Assembly: GCA_963837655.1 (NCBI GenBank) | Contig: CAWIOK010000014.1 | Coordinates: 1 to 64,000, forward strand | DNA: 64,000 bases | Origin: CAVVSD01 sp963837655 | Lineage (GTDB): Bacteria; Actinomycetota; Thermoleophilia; Solirubrobacterales; Solirubrobacteraceae | Reading direction: 5' to 3' | In this document: one piece after another, positions 34,612 to 43,616 of the stretch | How positions within the stretch are numbered: the first letter of the stretch is position 1 | Layout: the number at the start of each line of letters is the position of its first letter | The notes under the pieces: generated by a model | Database searches by the model: none | The model's input: the letters and a program-made list of their open reading frames with translations, nothing else | Told to the model about the DNA's origin: nothing | Position numbers and translations under genes: made by a program

Positions 34612-35726
34612 GGTTCCGGCGGCTGGACCTGGTGGTCGGTGCCGTCGCCGCCGCCCTCGGTGGATGGACCGCGTCCCTGGAGACGCACAGCCCGCCGGCC
34701 ATCATCGGCGGCGTGCTGCTCGGCGCGTCGCTGGGCGTCCTGCGCGGGGCGCCGATGCTCGGGTTCGCCTTCACGATCGCCGGCACGACGCTCTGCGGCA
34801 TCACCGGGTCCGTCCCCAACGGGCCGATGCTCCTCCTGCTCATCGCGAGCTTCGGGATCGGCCTCTACGCGGGACGGGTCGCGGGGATCGTCGCCGTCGC
34901 GGCGCTCTTCGTCGCCGATCTCACGCACGCGATCGGCGCCGAGGACTGGGTGCCCTCCGTCATGTTCCCGGCCGTCTTCTGGGGTGCGGGCCGCGCGATG
35001 CGCGCGCACGAGGTCGTCGCGAGACGGCTGAAGGACCGCGCCGCCGAGCTGGCGGAGGAGCGCGAGGCCTACGCGCAGCTGTCCGTGCGCTACGAGCGGG
35101 CGCGCATCGCGGCCGAGCTGCACGACATCGTCGCCCACGCGATCAGCGTCATGGTCGTGCAGGCGAGCGCGGGCCAGCGGCTCGCCGCCGTCGACCCCGA
35201 GCTCACGACGCAGACGTTCCACACGATCGCGGACGCCGCACGCCAGGCCGAGGACGACATGGGGCGCCTCGTCGCGCTGCTGAGCGACGCGCCGAGCTCC
35301 GCCACGAGCCGCGCTCCGGACCTGGAGCTCGTGAAGGAGCTGGTCACCCGCGCCGCGGGCAGCGGCCTGGACGTCACGCTGCGCCTGGAGGGCGTCGTGG
35401 ACGAGGTGCCCGCCGCGACGGCCGAGGCGGCCTACCGCGTCGTGCAGGAGAGCCTCACCAACGCCCTGCGCTACGCGGCGGGGGCCGCGGTCGCCGTGAC
35501 ACTGCGCGGCTCCGGCGACGCGATCGACGTCGAGGTGCGCAACGTCGCCGCCGGCAACCAGCCCGACCTCTACGGCGCGGGGACCGGCAACGGCCTGGCC
35601 GGGCTGCGCGAGCGCATCGACGCGTGCGGCGGCACCCTGGACGCGGGCCCGACTGTCGACGGCGGCTGGCGCGTCGCGGCGCGCATCCCGCGCCGGGCGG
35701 CGCTAGGGGTGGCGACGGCGGCCTGA
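34608..35726 (+). CDS. DesK/NarL-type sensor histidine kinase (active)
   Basis: A 372-residue membrane sensor kinase. Four to five hydrophobic segments (about 8-130) precede a linker helix. Next comes the HisKA_3 dimerisation domain with the phospho-acceptor His172 in AELHDIVAHAISVMV, and a HATPase_c domain with the N-box ESLTNALRYA (about 285) and the G-box TGNGLAGLRERI (about 335). All hallmark residues are present, so it should autophosphorylate. Its start overlaps the pseudokinase stop (ATGA), implying equal expression and probable complex formation. The divergent response regulator at 31719-32798 is the obvious partner. Its membrane module differs from those of the two genes before it. 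Confidence 0.92.
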   Translation: MRFRRLDLVVGAVAAALGGWTASLETHSPPAIIGGVLLGASLGVLRGAPMLGFAFTIAGTTLCGITGSVPNGPMLLLLIASFGIGLYAGRVAGIVAVAALFVADLTHAIGAEDWVPSVMFPAVFWGAGRAMRAHEVVARRLKDRAAELAEEREAYAQLSVRYERARIAAELHDIVAHAISVMVVQASAGQRLAAVDPELTTQTFHTIADAARQAEDDMGRLVALLSDAPSSATSRAPDLELVKELVTRAAGSGLDVTLRLEGVVDEVPAATAEAAYRVVQESLTNALRYAAGAAVAVTLRGSGDAIDVEVRNVAAGNQPDLYGAGTGNGLAGLRERIDACGGTLDAGPTVDGGWRVAARIPRRAALGVATAA

Positions 35727-35785
35727 CCACCGCAACGCAGCGAGGGTCGTAATGGCCGCCGCAGGCGGGCCCCCGTGCGTTCTCC

Positions 35786-36232
35786 CTAGGGCTTCACGAC
35801 CATCAGGAACAGCACGACGACCACGAGCACCATGGCCGCGGCCGCCGCGGTGTTCAGGCGCCGCGCGAGGTCGTTGTAGCCAGGGTCCGACGTCGTCGCC
35901 ATCTCCGCCGCCTTGCGCTGCCAGCCCGTCGAGACGCCGGCGATCGCGAACAGCAGGATGAGCCCGACGAAGCTGCCCGACACCCAGCCCTCGCTCCACA
36001 GGTCAGCATCGCTGGCCAGGTAGATCCCAGCGATGAGCACGACGACCATCGCGGGCGTCACCACGCGAGACCAGATGAGCGACTGCGTGGTGTGGAACGC
36101 CGGCAACGCTCCGGCCCGCGCGAGCGACGCGGCCAGCAGCGGGTAGGCGAAGACGCCTCCGAATGCCACGACGACGGCGAGCACGTGGATCCAGACGACG
36201 ACGGAGTAGAAGGTGACGGTGGCGACGATCAT
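35786..36232 (-). CDS. Four-helix integral membrane protein (DUF2269-like)
   Basis: A 148-residue membrane protein with four predicted transmembrane helices (about 8-30, 50-75, 85-105, 122-145). The opening FYSVVVWIHVLAVVVAFGGVF and a second-helix region with Trp-Ser-Arg resemble the DUF2269/predicted integral membrane protein group, which is of unknown function. The Met at 36232 was chosen because it overlaps the mutase stop by 4 bp (ATGA) and directly precedes the first helix. Coupling to the mutase gene places it in the same transcript, with no functional link apparent. Confidence 0.72.
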   Translation of the reverse strand: MIVATVTFYSVVVWIHVLAVVVAFGGVFAYPLLAASLARAGALPAFHTTQSLIWSRVVTPAMVVVLIAGIYLASDADLWSEGWVSGSFVGLILLFAIAGVSTGWQRKAAEMATTSDPGYNDLARRLNTAAAAAMVLVVVVLFLMVVKP

Positions 36233-37840
36233 GCGGCCGGACGATACGTCCCGAAGACGTCGCGCATCGCTGCGCACACCTCGCCGACCGAGCAGCGGTC
36301 CCTGAGCGCCTCGCGCAGGACGGGCAGCAGGTTGTCGGTTCCGGCGGCCGCGGCGCGGATCGCGTCGAGGTGGCGATCGACCTGTGCCTGGTCGCGGCCC
36401 TGCTTGATGGCGGTGAGGCGCTGCACCTGCGCGCGCTCGCTGGCGGGGTCGACGCGCAGCGTGTCCTCGACGCCGGCCTCGTCCTCGACGTAGCGGTTGA
36501 CGCCGACGACGATGTCCTGCTCGGTGCGGTAGCGCTCGCTGTAGCCCCAGGCGGACTCGTCGATCTCACCGATGATGAAGGCGAGCGCCTCCACGCTGCC
36601 CCCGAGCTGGTCGATGCGGTCGATCAGCGCGGTCGCTGCCTGCTCGATCTCGTCGGTGAGCGCCTCGACGTAGTAGCTGCCCGCGAACGGGTCGACGGTG
36701 TCGGTCGCGCCGGACTCGTGCGCGATCACCTGCTGCGTCCTGAGGGCGAGCTTGGCGGCGCGCTCGGACGGCAGCGCGAGCGCCTCGTCGTAGCCGTTGG
36801 TGTGCAGCGACTGCGTGCCGCCGCAGACGGCGGCGAAGGCCTGCAGCGCCACGCGGACGATGTTGTTCTGGGGCTGCTGGGCCGTGAGCGTGACCCCGCC
36901 GGTCTGCGTGTGGAAGCGCAGTGCTTGGGCCTTGGGGTCGGTGGCGCCGAAGCGGTCGCGCATGATGTGCGCCCACATCCGCCGGGCGGCGCGGAACTTC
37001 GCGACCTCCTGGAAGACGTTGTTGTGGCCGTTGAAGAAGAACGCCAGCCGTGGTCCGAACGTCGTCGACGTCCAGCCCCGCATCCAGCGCGGCCTGCACG
37101 TAGGCGATCCCGTCGGCCAGGGTGAACGCCACCTCCTGGACCGCGCTGGAGCCCTTCTCGCGCATGTGGTAGCCGCTGATGGAGATCGTGTTCCACCGCG
37201 GCAGCACCTGCGCGCAGTACGCGAAGAGGTCCGTCGTCAACCGCATCGACGGCGCCGGCGGGTAGATGTAGTTGCCCCGAGCGATGTACTCCTTGAGCAC
37301 GTCGTTCTGCGTCGTCCCCCTGAGCAGGGCGGGGTCGACTCCCTGCTCCTCGCCGACAAGCTGGTAGAGCATGAGCAGGACGGCGGCGGGCGCGTTGATC
37401 GTCATCGACGTCGACACGTCCGCGAGCGGGATCCCGTCGAACGCCGTGCGCATGTCGTCGATCGTGTCGATCGCGACCCCGGTGCGTCCGACCTCTCCCA
37501 GCGACCTGGGATCGTCGGAGTCCAAACCGAGCTGCGTCGGAAGGTCGAACGCCATCGACAACCCGGTCGAGCCGTGCGCGAGCAGGTACTTGTAGCGCTC
37601 GTTGGACTCCTTCGCCGACGCGTACCCGGCGTACTGGCGCATCGTCCAGGGCCGCTTGCGGTACATGCCGGCGTACGGGCCCCTGGTGAACGGGAACCCG
37701 CCCGGCTCGCCCAGCTCCGGCTCGCCCTGCAGATCGCGCGCCGCGTAGACGCCCTGCACCTCGATCCCCGAGTCCGTGAAGCGCCGCGGATCCTCCGCAC
37801 CCACGACCGGTGCCACCGTCCGCCGCTCTCCCGTGGCCAT
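36229..37840 (-). pseudogene. Methylmalonyl-CoA mutase large subunit (acyl-CoA mutase family) with a one-base frameshift
   Basis: Two overlapping frames together encode a full-length (about 536-residue) TIM-barrel large subunit of the split acyl-CoA mutase type, without the B12-binding C-terminal domain. The first part carries RKRPWTMRQYAGYASAKESN, STSMTINAPA and SGYHMREKG. The second carries FFFNGHNNVFQEVAKFRAAR, RFHTQTGGVTLTAQQPQNN and the YYVEALT region. The change of frame falls at about 37060: after two Asp codons one extra base must be skipped to reach FGPRL. There is no homopolymer at the site. It may be a true inactivation or a consensus error. Upstream, TAGGCT lies 7 nt before the ATG. 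The small B12-binding subunit is not in this window. Confidence 0.85.
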
Positions 37841-37847
37841 GCCATGG

Positions 37848-37853
37848 AGCCTA
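37848..37853 (-). promoter_or_regulatory. -10 hexamer TAGGCT of the mutase gene
   Basis: On the minus strand TAGGCT is followed by seven bases and the ATG at 37840, the same leaderless spacing as elsewhere in the window. This intact promoter argues that the frameshifted mutase gene is either recent damage or a sequence error. Confidence 0.5.
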
Positions 37854-37903
37854 CGCGAGCCGGATTTACCGAGGATTGAGCGCGTCCCAGCACCCTCGTC
37901 TGC

Positions 37904-39013
37904 ATGCCGTCCGGCCCCCGGGGGAATTTCCTGAGCGCGCTCCTGGGCGCGGGTCTCGTCGCGGTCGTCTTCGCCGCGCTCGCGCTCACCGGCACGTTCG
38001 ACGACAGCGACAACGACGGCGAGTCCGCGGTGACGGTGGCCTCCGCGACCTCGCAGGACATGCCGCCCCCGGCCGCCACGCGCACGGTGACCGACGTCTC
38101 CGAGCTCTACAAGAAGGTCAGCGACGGGGTCGTCTACGTGCAGACGAGCTCACGGTCGGCCGCGACGAGCACCGACCAGGAGTCGGGCTCGGGGTCGGGC
38201 TTCGTGCTCGACATGCGCGGCTACATCCTCACGAACGACCACGTCGTCGCGAACGCGGACACGGTGCGCGTCCGCATCGGGGCGAGCGAGGACCTCATCT
38301 CGGCGAAGGTCGTCGGGACCGACGCCTCAAGCGACCTGGCGGTGCTGAAGGTCGACCCGGCCGGCGTCGACGGCGGCCTCAAGCCGCTGACGCTCGGCTC
38401 GTCCGCGTCGGTGCAGGTCGGGCAGCCGGCGGTCGCGATCGGCTCGCCGTTCGGGCTGCAGGGATCGCTGACCACGGGCGTCATCTCCGCGCTGGGCCGG
38501 CCGATCCAGTCGCCCAACGGCTTCCAGATCTCCGGCGCGCTGCAGACCGACGCGGCGATCAACCCTGGCAACTCCGGCGGGCCCCTGCTCGACGCGCAGG
38601 GCGACGTCATCGGCATCAACGCGCAGATCGCGACCGAGACGCAGTCCAACAGCGGCGTCGGCTTCGCGATCCCGATCGACATCGCCAAGCAGGCGATCCC
38701 GGAGCTCGAGCGCGGCGAGACCATCCGGCGCGCGTACCTCGGCGTCTCGACCGCGAGCACCGCGAACGGCACCGGCGCGCAGATCGCCGCGGTCGTCGGG
38801 GGCGGCCCGGCGGCGAAGGCCGGCCTGCGCGCGGGCGACCGCATCACCGAGGTCGGCGGTCAGGACGTCAAGACGGCGGACGACGTCGCCGAGCGGATCT
38901 CGACCCGCAAGCCGGGCGACGTCGTCGTGGTCGTCGTGCAGCGCTCGGGCGACGCGAAGACCGTGAAGGTCACCCTCGGCAGCCAGCCGAAGTCCGCGGC
39001 GACCCCCGGCTAG
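37904..39013 (+). CDS. HtrA/DegP-like serine protease (S1C) with one PDZ domain
   Basis: A 369-residue membrane-anchored protease. A single N-terminal transmembrane segment (about 10-30) precedes an acidic linker. The trypsin-like domain follows with the triad His in TNDHVV (about 112), Asp in SSDLAVLKV (about 145) and Ser in NPGNSGGPL (about 228), then a C-terminal PDZ domain (about 280-365) with YLGVS and GLRAGDRI. It degrades or chaperones misfolded envelope proteins outside the membrane. All catalytic residues are intact. Its TAG stop overlaps the convergent ferritin stop in the tetranucleotide CTAG. Confidence 0.94.
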   Translation: MPSGPRGNFLSALLGAGLVAVVFAALALTGTFDDSDNDGESAVTVASATSQDMPPPAATRTVTDVSELYKKVSDGVVYVQTSSRSAATSTDQESGSGSGFVLDMRGYILTNDHVVANADTVRVRIGASEDLISAKVVGTDASSDLAVLKVDPAGVDGGLKPLTLGSSASVQVGQPAVAIGSPFGLQGSLTTGVISALGRPIQSPNGFQISGALQTDAAINPGNSGGPLLDAQGDVIGINAQIATETQSNSGVGFAIPIDIAKQAIPELERGETIRRAYLGVSTASTANGTGAQIAAVVGGGPAAKAGLRAGDRITEVGGQDVKTADDVAERISTRKPGDVVVVVVQRSGDAKTVKVTLGSQPKSAATPG

Positions 39014-39546
39014 AGCGCCCCGCCGGCGGCCTCCGGCGCGGTCGGGTCCTCGCCGCCGCCGTCGCCGATCGCCTCGCGGGCGAGGAACTCCTCGGCGAGC
39101 AGCGGGTTGTCCTTCGCGCGCTGCACCACGCGCAGCAGATCGGACATCGAGGAGACCTCCTCGACCTGCTCCTTGATGAACCACTGCATGAACTGCTCGG
39201 ACGTGTAGTCGCCCTGCTCACGGGCAAGGCTGGCCAGCGCGTTGATCTGGCTCGTGACGCGCTTCTCCTGGTCCAGCGACAGCGCGACGGGAGCCACGAC
39301 GTCCGTGAACGTCGTCTGCGGCGCGGCGATGCCCGGGATCTGCGCATCGATGTCCGCGTCGAGGAGGTACTTGACCATCATCATCGCGTGGTTGCGCTCC
39401 TCCAGTGACTGGCGATAGAAGAAGGCGGCGAGCCGGGGAAGGGTCTCGGCGTCGTAGTACACGGCGACGGCCGCGTACTGCTGCGATGCGGCGAACTCGT
39501 TGCCGATCTGCTCGTGGAGACGATCGACGAAGGCCTGGTCTGGCAT
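39010..39546 (-). CDS. Ferritin (Ftn-type)
   Basis: A 178-residue ferritin. Ferroxidase ligands include Glu17 in GNEFAASQQY, the Glu49/50 and His53 cluster in LEERNHA, and Glu in EQVEEVSSM of the fourth helix. A Gln-Trp-Phe motif precedes that helix, as in actinobacterial BfrB-like ferritins. The cytoplasmic 24-mer would store iron. A TAGGGT -10 lies 6 nt before the ATG, suggesting a leaderless mRNA. A 15-of-19 match to a DtxR/IdeR iron box (39572-39590) is centred near -35, so iron-dependent control is likely. It is divergent from a Cys-rich microprotein across the same box. Confidence 0.92.
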   Translation of the reverse strand: MPDQAFVDRLHEQIGNEFAASQQYAAVAVYYDAETLPRLAAFFYRQSLEERNHAMMMVKYLLDADIDAQIPGIAAPQTTFTDVVAPVALSLDQEKRVTSQINALASLAREQGDYTSEQFMQWFIKEQVEEVSSMSDLLRVVQRAKDNPLLAEEFLAREAIGDGGGEDPTAPEAAGGAL

Positions 39547-39552
39547 GGCGGC

Positions 39553-39558
39553 ACCCTA
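39553..39558 (-). promoter_or_regulatory. -10 hexamer TAGGGT of the ferritin gene
   Basis: TAGGGT on the minus strand (39558-39553) is followed by six bases and the ATG at 39546, giving a predicted leaderless start. Confidence 0.5.
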
Positions 39559-39571
39559 TCCGCTCCTCGGA

Positions 39572-39590
39572 CGGGGTTAGGCTCACCGAA
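39572..39590. promoter_or_regulatory. DtxR/IdeR-type iron box between ferritin and a Cys-rich microprotein gene
   Basis: The 19-mer CGGGGTTAGGCTCACCGAA matches the Streptomyces-type iron box TTAGGTTAGGCTCACCTAA at 15 of 19 positions, with the whole central GGTTAGGCTCACC core intact. It overlaps the plus-strand -10 (TAGGCT, 39578-39583) of the microprotein gene and lies at about -35 for ferritin. It could therefore repress the first while affecting the second. Confidence 0.65.
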
Positions 39591-39781
39591 TCGCCGTCAC
39601 GACCAAGAAGCGCTGCTGCCAGTCGCGCCCCCGCTGCAAGCGGTGTCCGGTCGTGCTCAAGCGGCTCGAGCAGCAGGGCCTGGCCGACCGCACCGGGCGC
39701 CACCGCTACGAGCTCTCGCCCGAGCTGAGCAAGAAGGCCATGAAGGTCGCGCGCAAGGGCCCGGCGCCCAAGCCGTCATAG
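39590..39781 (+). CDS. 63-residue Cys-rich basic microprotein with an apparent AUC start
   Basis: The open frame encodes a strongly basic protein with a CC-x5-C-x2-C cluster near the N-terminus (residues 9, 10, 16, 19), then a VVLKRLEQQGLADRTGRHRYEL segment of winged-helix flavour and a Lys-rich tail. The ordered Cys cluster suggests a small zinc- or iron-binding domain. An in-frame stop at 39578-39580 leaves no ATG, GTG or TTG before the Cys cluster. The only near-cognate candidate is ATC at 39590, six bases after a TAGGCT -10, or less likely ACG at 39599. The family is unnamed to me. It shares an iron box with ferritin, so iron-linked regulation is inferred. Confidence 0.55.
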   Translation: MAVTTKKRCCQSRPRCKRCPVVLKRLEQQGLADRTGRHRYELSPELSKKAMKVARKGPAPKPS

Positions 39782-39793
39782 ACTCCCCGGAAT

Positions 39794-40744
<951 letters not shown>

Positions 40745-40793
40745 AGCAGTTCCGCGACATCGGGCGCGATGGGTCGTTGACGTCCTAGGCAAC

Positions 40794-42317
40794 ATGCCGA
40801 CGACGACCGAGGGAGACCAACGAGCACGCCGGCACGAGGACGAGGCCAGTGGCCTCGACTTCGCGCTGACCTCGCAGGACGTCCGCCGCAAGCGGCCGCC
40901 CGCCCTCGCGTTCGTGCTGAAGATGAGCACGCTGCGGCGTCTCGCCCGCGTGCTGTCCCTGGCGGCCCTGGACTTCGCGGGGATCTGGCTGGCGATCTTC
41001 GTCGCGCTCAGCGTCAAGTCGGTTCTGCTGCACCACTGGGATCCGCGCGCGCAGATCCACCAGACGCAGGACATCGTCGCGTTCGCCTACCTGCTGACCG
41101 TCCTGCTCTTCGCCCGCTCCGGGCTGTACGCCGACCGCGGGTCGCGCCCGGGCCTGCGCTCGATCGTCTCCGGGCTGTTCCAGGTGACGCTCGTCGCGCT
41201 GGCCTTCGCGCTCGTCAACGGCGAGGAGTTCTCGTCGTACTACATCTTCTACGGGTCGCTGATCTTCGCGATCCTGATCGTGTCGCTGCTGCGCTGGTCC
41301 TACGAGTGGCTCACCGGTCTGATCCTCCGCGCCGCCGGCTACCAGCGCCGCGCGGTGCTCGTCGGGACGGGCCAGCACATCGATGCCGTCGCGCACGCGC
41401 TGCGCGACAGCGCGCACACGGCGATCAGCGTCGTCGGGTTCATCTCGCTGACCCCGCGTCCGCCGAACGGCCTGGTGTCGCTCGGCGCGCTCGAGGACCT
41501 CGGCACCGTGATCGAGCGTCACCGCATCGACGAGGTCATCGTCGCCGACCCGGACTTCCCCGAGGACGAGGCGGTCGAGCTGGTCGACAAGTGCCACGCA
41601 CAGGGCGTGCGCGTCCGGATCGCCCCATCGACCATGGAGCTGCTGATCCACCGCGCCGAGTTCGTCGCGGGCGAGGCGGTCCCGCTGTTCGAGCTCAAGC
41701 CGCCCGTCTTCGAGGGCGTCGACTACGTCATCAAGCGGACGTTCGACCTCCTCGTCTCCGCGTTCCTGCTCGTCGTGCTCAGCCCGCTGCTGCTGGCGAT
41801 CGCGGCGGCGATCCGCGTCTCGTCGCGCGGGCCGGTCATCTACCGCTCGATCCGTCCGGGCATCGGCGGCGCGCCGTTCGCGTGCCTGAAGTTCCGGACC
41901 ATGTACCGCGACGCCGATCAGCGCCAGGCCGACCTCGAGTCGCTGAACGAGGCGTCGGGCGCGCTGTTCAAGATGCGCGACGACCCGCGGATGACGCCGG
42001 TGGGCCGGCTCCTGCGCCGCTACTCGCTCGACGAGCTGCCGCAGCTGCTCAACGTCCTGCGCGGCGAGATGTCGCTGGTCGGGCCGCGCCCGCTGCCCCA
42101 GCGCGACTTCGACCGGCTCGAGCCGTGGCACAAGAAGCGCTATCTCGTGCTGCCGGGCGTGACCGGGCTGTGGCAGGTCTCCGGGCGCTCGGAGCTGGAC
42201 TTCGACGACCTCGTGCGGCTCGACTTCCTGTACCTCGAGCGCTGGTCGGTCTTCCTCGATCTCACGATCCTGGTGAAGACGCTCCCCGCGGTGATCACGC
42301 GCCGCGGCGCGTTCTGA
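40794..42317 (+). CDS. Polyprenyl glycosylphosphotransferase (exopolysaccharide initiating sugar transferase)
   Basis: A 507-residue integral membrane enzyme of the WbaP/CpsE type, which transfers a sugar-1-phosphate from a UDP-sugar to undecaprenyl phosphate to start repeat-unit synthesis. After an N-terminal basic tail come four or five transmembrane helices (about 45-170), a CoA-binding/NDP-sugar-epimerase-like Rossmann domain (about 180-300), one more membrane segment (about 320), and the catalytic Bac_transf domain. The latter has KRTFDLL, LKFRTMYRDAD, SLDELPQLLNVLRGEMSLVGPRP and PGVTGLWQVSGRS. All catalytic motifs are intact. It follows a UDP-xylose synthase gene. Confidence 0.94.
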   Translation: MPTTTEGDQRARRHEDEASGLDFALTSQDVRRKRPPALAFVLKMSTLRRLARVLSLAALDFAGIWLAIFVALSVKSVLLHHWDPRAQIHQTQDIVAFAYLLTVLLFARSGLYADRGSRPGLRSIVSGLFQVTLVALAFALVNGEEFSSYYIFYGSLIFAILIVSLLRWSYEWLTGLILRAAGYQRRAVLVGTGQHIDAVAHALRDSAHTAISVVGFISLTPRPPNGLVSLGALEDLGTVIERHRIDEVIVADPDFPEDEAVELVDKCHAQGVRVRIAPSTMELLIHRAEFVAGEAVPLFELKPPVFEGVDYVIKRTFDLLVSAFLLVVLSPLLLAIAAAIRVSSRGPVIYRSIRPGIGGAPFACLKFRTMYRDADQRQADLESLNEASGALFKMRDDPRMTPVGRLLRRYSLDELPQLLNVLRGEMSLVGPRPLPQRDFDRLEPWHKKRYLVLPGVTGLWQVSGRSELDFDDLVRLDFLYLERWSVFLDLTILVKTLPAVITRRGAF

Positions 42318-42355
42318 GGCGTCGGGGTCCGGCCGCGGCGCATCGACATACACAG

Positions 42356-42378
42356 ATCCGCATGTATGACGTGCGGAT
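42356..42378. terminator. Hairpin after the polyprenyl glycosylphosphotransferase gene
   Basis: A perfect 7-bp stem (ATCCGCA/TGCGGAT) with a 9-nt loop lies 38 bp past the stop. It could terminate the glycan operon. The rest of this 152-bp gap holds the promoter of the next gene and a smaller GC repeat. Confidence 0.4.
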
Positions 42379-42433
42379 TGTTGATCTCGACGGGACCCGC
42401 GCCCGTGCGCGGTGCCGCTGTCCTCACCGGCAG

Positions 42434-42461
42434 TTCACGGAAATGTCACTTGGGTCATAGT
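42434..42461 (+). promoter_or_regulatory. Promoter of the PAP2 gene (TTCACG, 16-nt spacer, CATAGT)
   Basis: TTCACG (42434-42439) matches the -35 consensus at four of six bases and is followed after 16 nt by CATAGT (42456-42461). The predicted transcription start falls at about 42468-42470, at the ATC where the coding frame opens. Confidence 0.45.
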
Positions 42462-42469
42462 CTCGGGCC

Positions 42470-43597
42470 ATCAGCACCGAGGCATCACCCTTCCCGTCGG
42501 CCCCCGCGCGCCTCGATCCGGCCGATCCCGCCGTCTGGAACGACGGCGTCCACACAGCCGAAGGCAACAAGACGCTCGCGCGCGCGGGCGTGCTCGCGCT
42601 GATCCCGTCGCTGGTGCTCGGCGTCGCGATGCTGCTCATCACGTACGTCGTCTCGCGCGCCTACGACCTGCCGTTCCGCGACGCGGACGGCATCCTCGGT
42701 GGGCGCATCGTCCTGCTGCTGGGGACGATCGGCCTGTTCATGGCGCTCGACGTCGTGCCTCGCGCGATCAAGCGGCGTGGGTGGCGCTGGTCGCAGCTGC
42801 GTGCCGGCGTGCCCGAGCTCGTCCGCGAGCGCTGGTCCTGGCGGCGGCTGACGATCGTCCTCCTCGGGATCGTCGCCTTCTACATGACGTACCTGGCGTA
42901 CCGGAACCTCAAGAGCTTCCTGCCGCTCATCACGGACCAGGACCTCGACCTGACGCTCCTGAACTTCGAGTCCGGCGTCCTGGGCGGCACGCATCCGTTC
43001 GACATCCTGCACACGATCCTCGGGACGGGGATCTCGGCACAGGTCCTGTCGACGGTCTACCTCTTCTTCCTTGCGTTCGTGCCGATCTCGCTGGGCGCGT
43101 CGCTCATCGTGTCGATCAACCCGCTGCCCGGTCTGTGGTGGGTGTTGACGCTCGGCATCAACTGGACGCTGGGCACGCTGAGCTACTACCTCGTGCCGAC
43201 GATGGGGCCGTGGTTCATCGCGCCGCAGCTGTTCGCCGACCTCCCGGTCACCGGAGTCTCGCGGCTGCAGAACGCGCTCTGGGTGGAGCGGCTGCAGGTC
43301 ATCAACGACCCGACCATCACGAACGCGGTGCAGAGCGTCGCGGGCTTCGCCTCGCTCCACGCGTCGATCACCTTCTCGGCCGCCCTCGTCGCGCATCTCC
43401 TCGGGCTCGCCCGGGTGGTGCGGATCGCGCTCTGGGTCTTCTTCGGCCTCACCATGCTCGCGACCATCTACTTCGGCTGGCACTACGTCCTGGACGATCT
43501 CGCGGGCATCGCGATCGGCGCGGTCGCCGTCTGGGTCGGCGCGGTGCTCACGGGCAACGGCGACGCGGTGCGGCGGCGCAAGGAGCAGCCCGCATGA
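42470..43597 (+). CDS. PAP2-superfamily membrane phosphatase/transferase (apparent AUC start)
   Basis: About 375 residues with six to seven transmembrane helices. It belongs to the AUR1/inositol-phosphorylceramide-synthase-like branch of PAP2: a degenerate PSGH motif appears as SLHASITF (His near residue 307) and the last motif is WHYVLDDLAG with His and Asp. It likely acts on phospholipid- or polyprenyl-linked phosphates. Coding character (ISTEASPFPS, DPAVWNDGVH) extends back to the ATC at 42470, where a stop codon lies 10 nt upstream. The first conventional start is a GTG at 42590, just before the first helix. The ATC start is preferred because it sits at the predicted transcription start. 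Confidence 0.78.
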   Translation: MSTEASPFPSAPARLDPADPAVWNDGVHTAEGNKTLARAGVLALIPSLVLGVAMLLITYVVSRAYDLPFRDADGILGGRIVLLLGTIGLFMALDVVPRAIKRRGWRWSQLRAGVPELVRERWSWRRLTIVLLGIVAFYMTYLAYRNLKSFLPLITDQDLDLTLLNFESGVLGGTHPFDILHTILGTGISAQVLSTVYLFFLAFVPISLGASLIVSINPLPGLWWVLTLGINWTLGTLSYYLVPTMGPWFIAPQLFADLPVTGVSRLQNALWVERLQVINDPTITNAVQSVAGFASLHASITFSAALVAHLLGLARVVRIALWVFFGLTMLATIYFGWHYVLDDLAGIAIGAVAVWVGAVLTGNGDAVRRRKEQPA

Positions 43598-43616
43598 CCG
43601 CGGGGACGGTGTGGGC

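Noticed and set aside
37040..37090. Programmed +1 frameshift in the mutase gene
   Set aside because: No slippery codon, rare codon, internal Shine-Dalgarno or stop codon is placed to stimulate it, and no such recoding is known for the family. Mutation or sequencing error is simpler.
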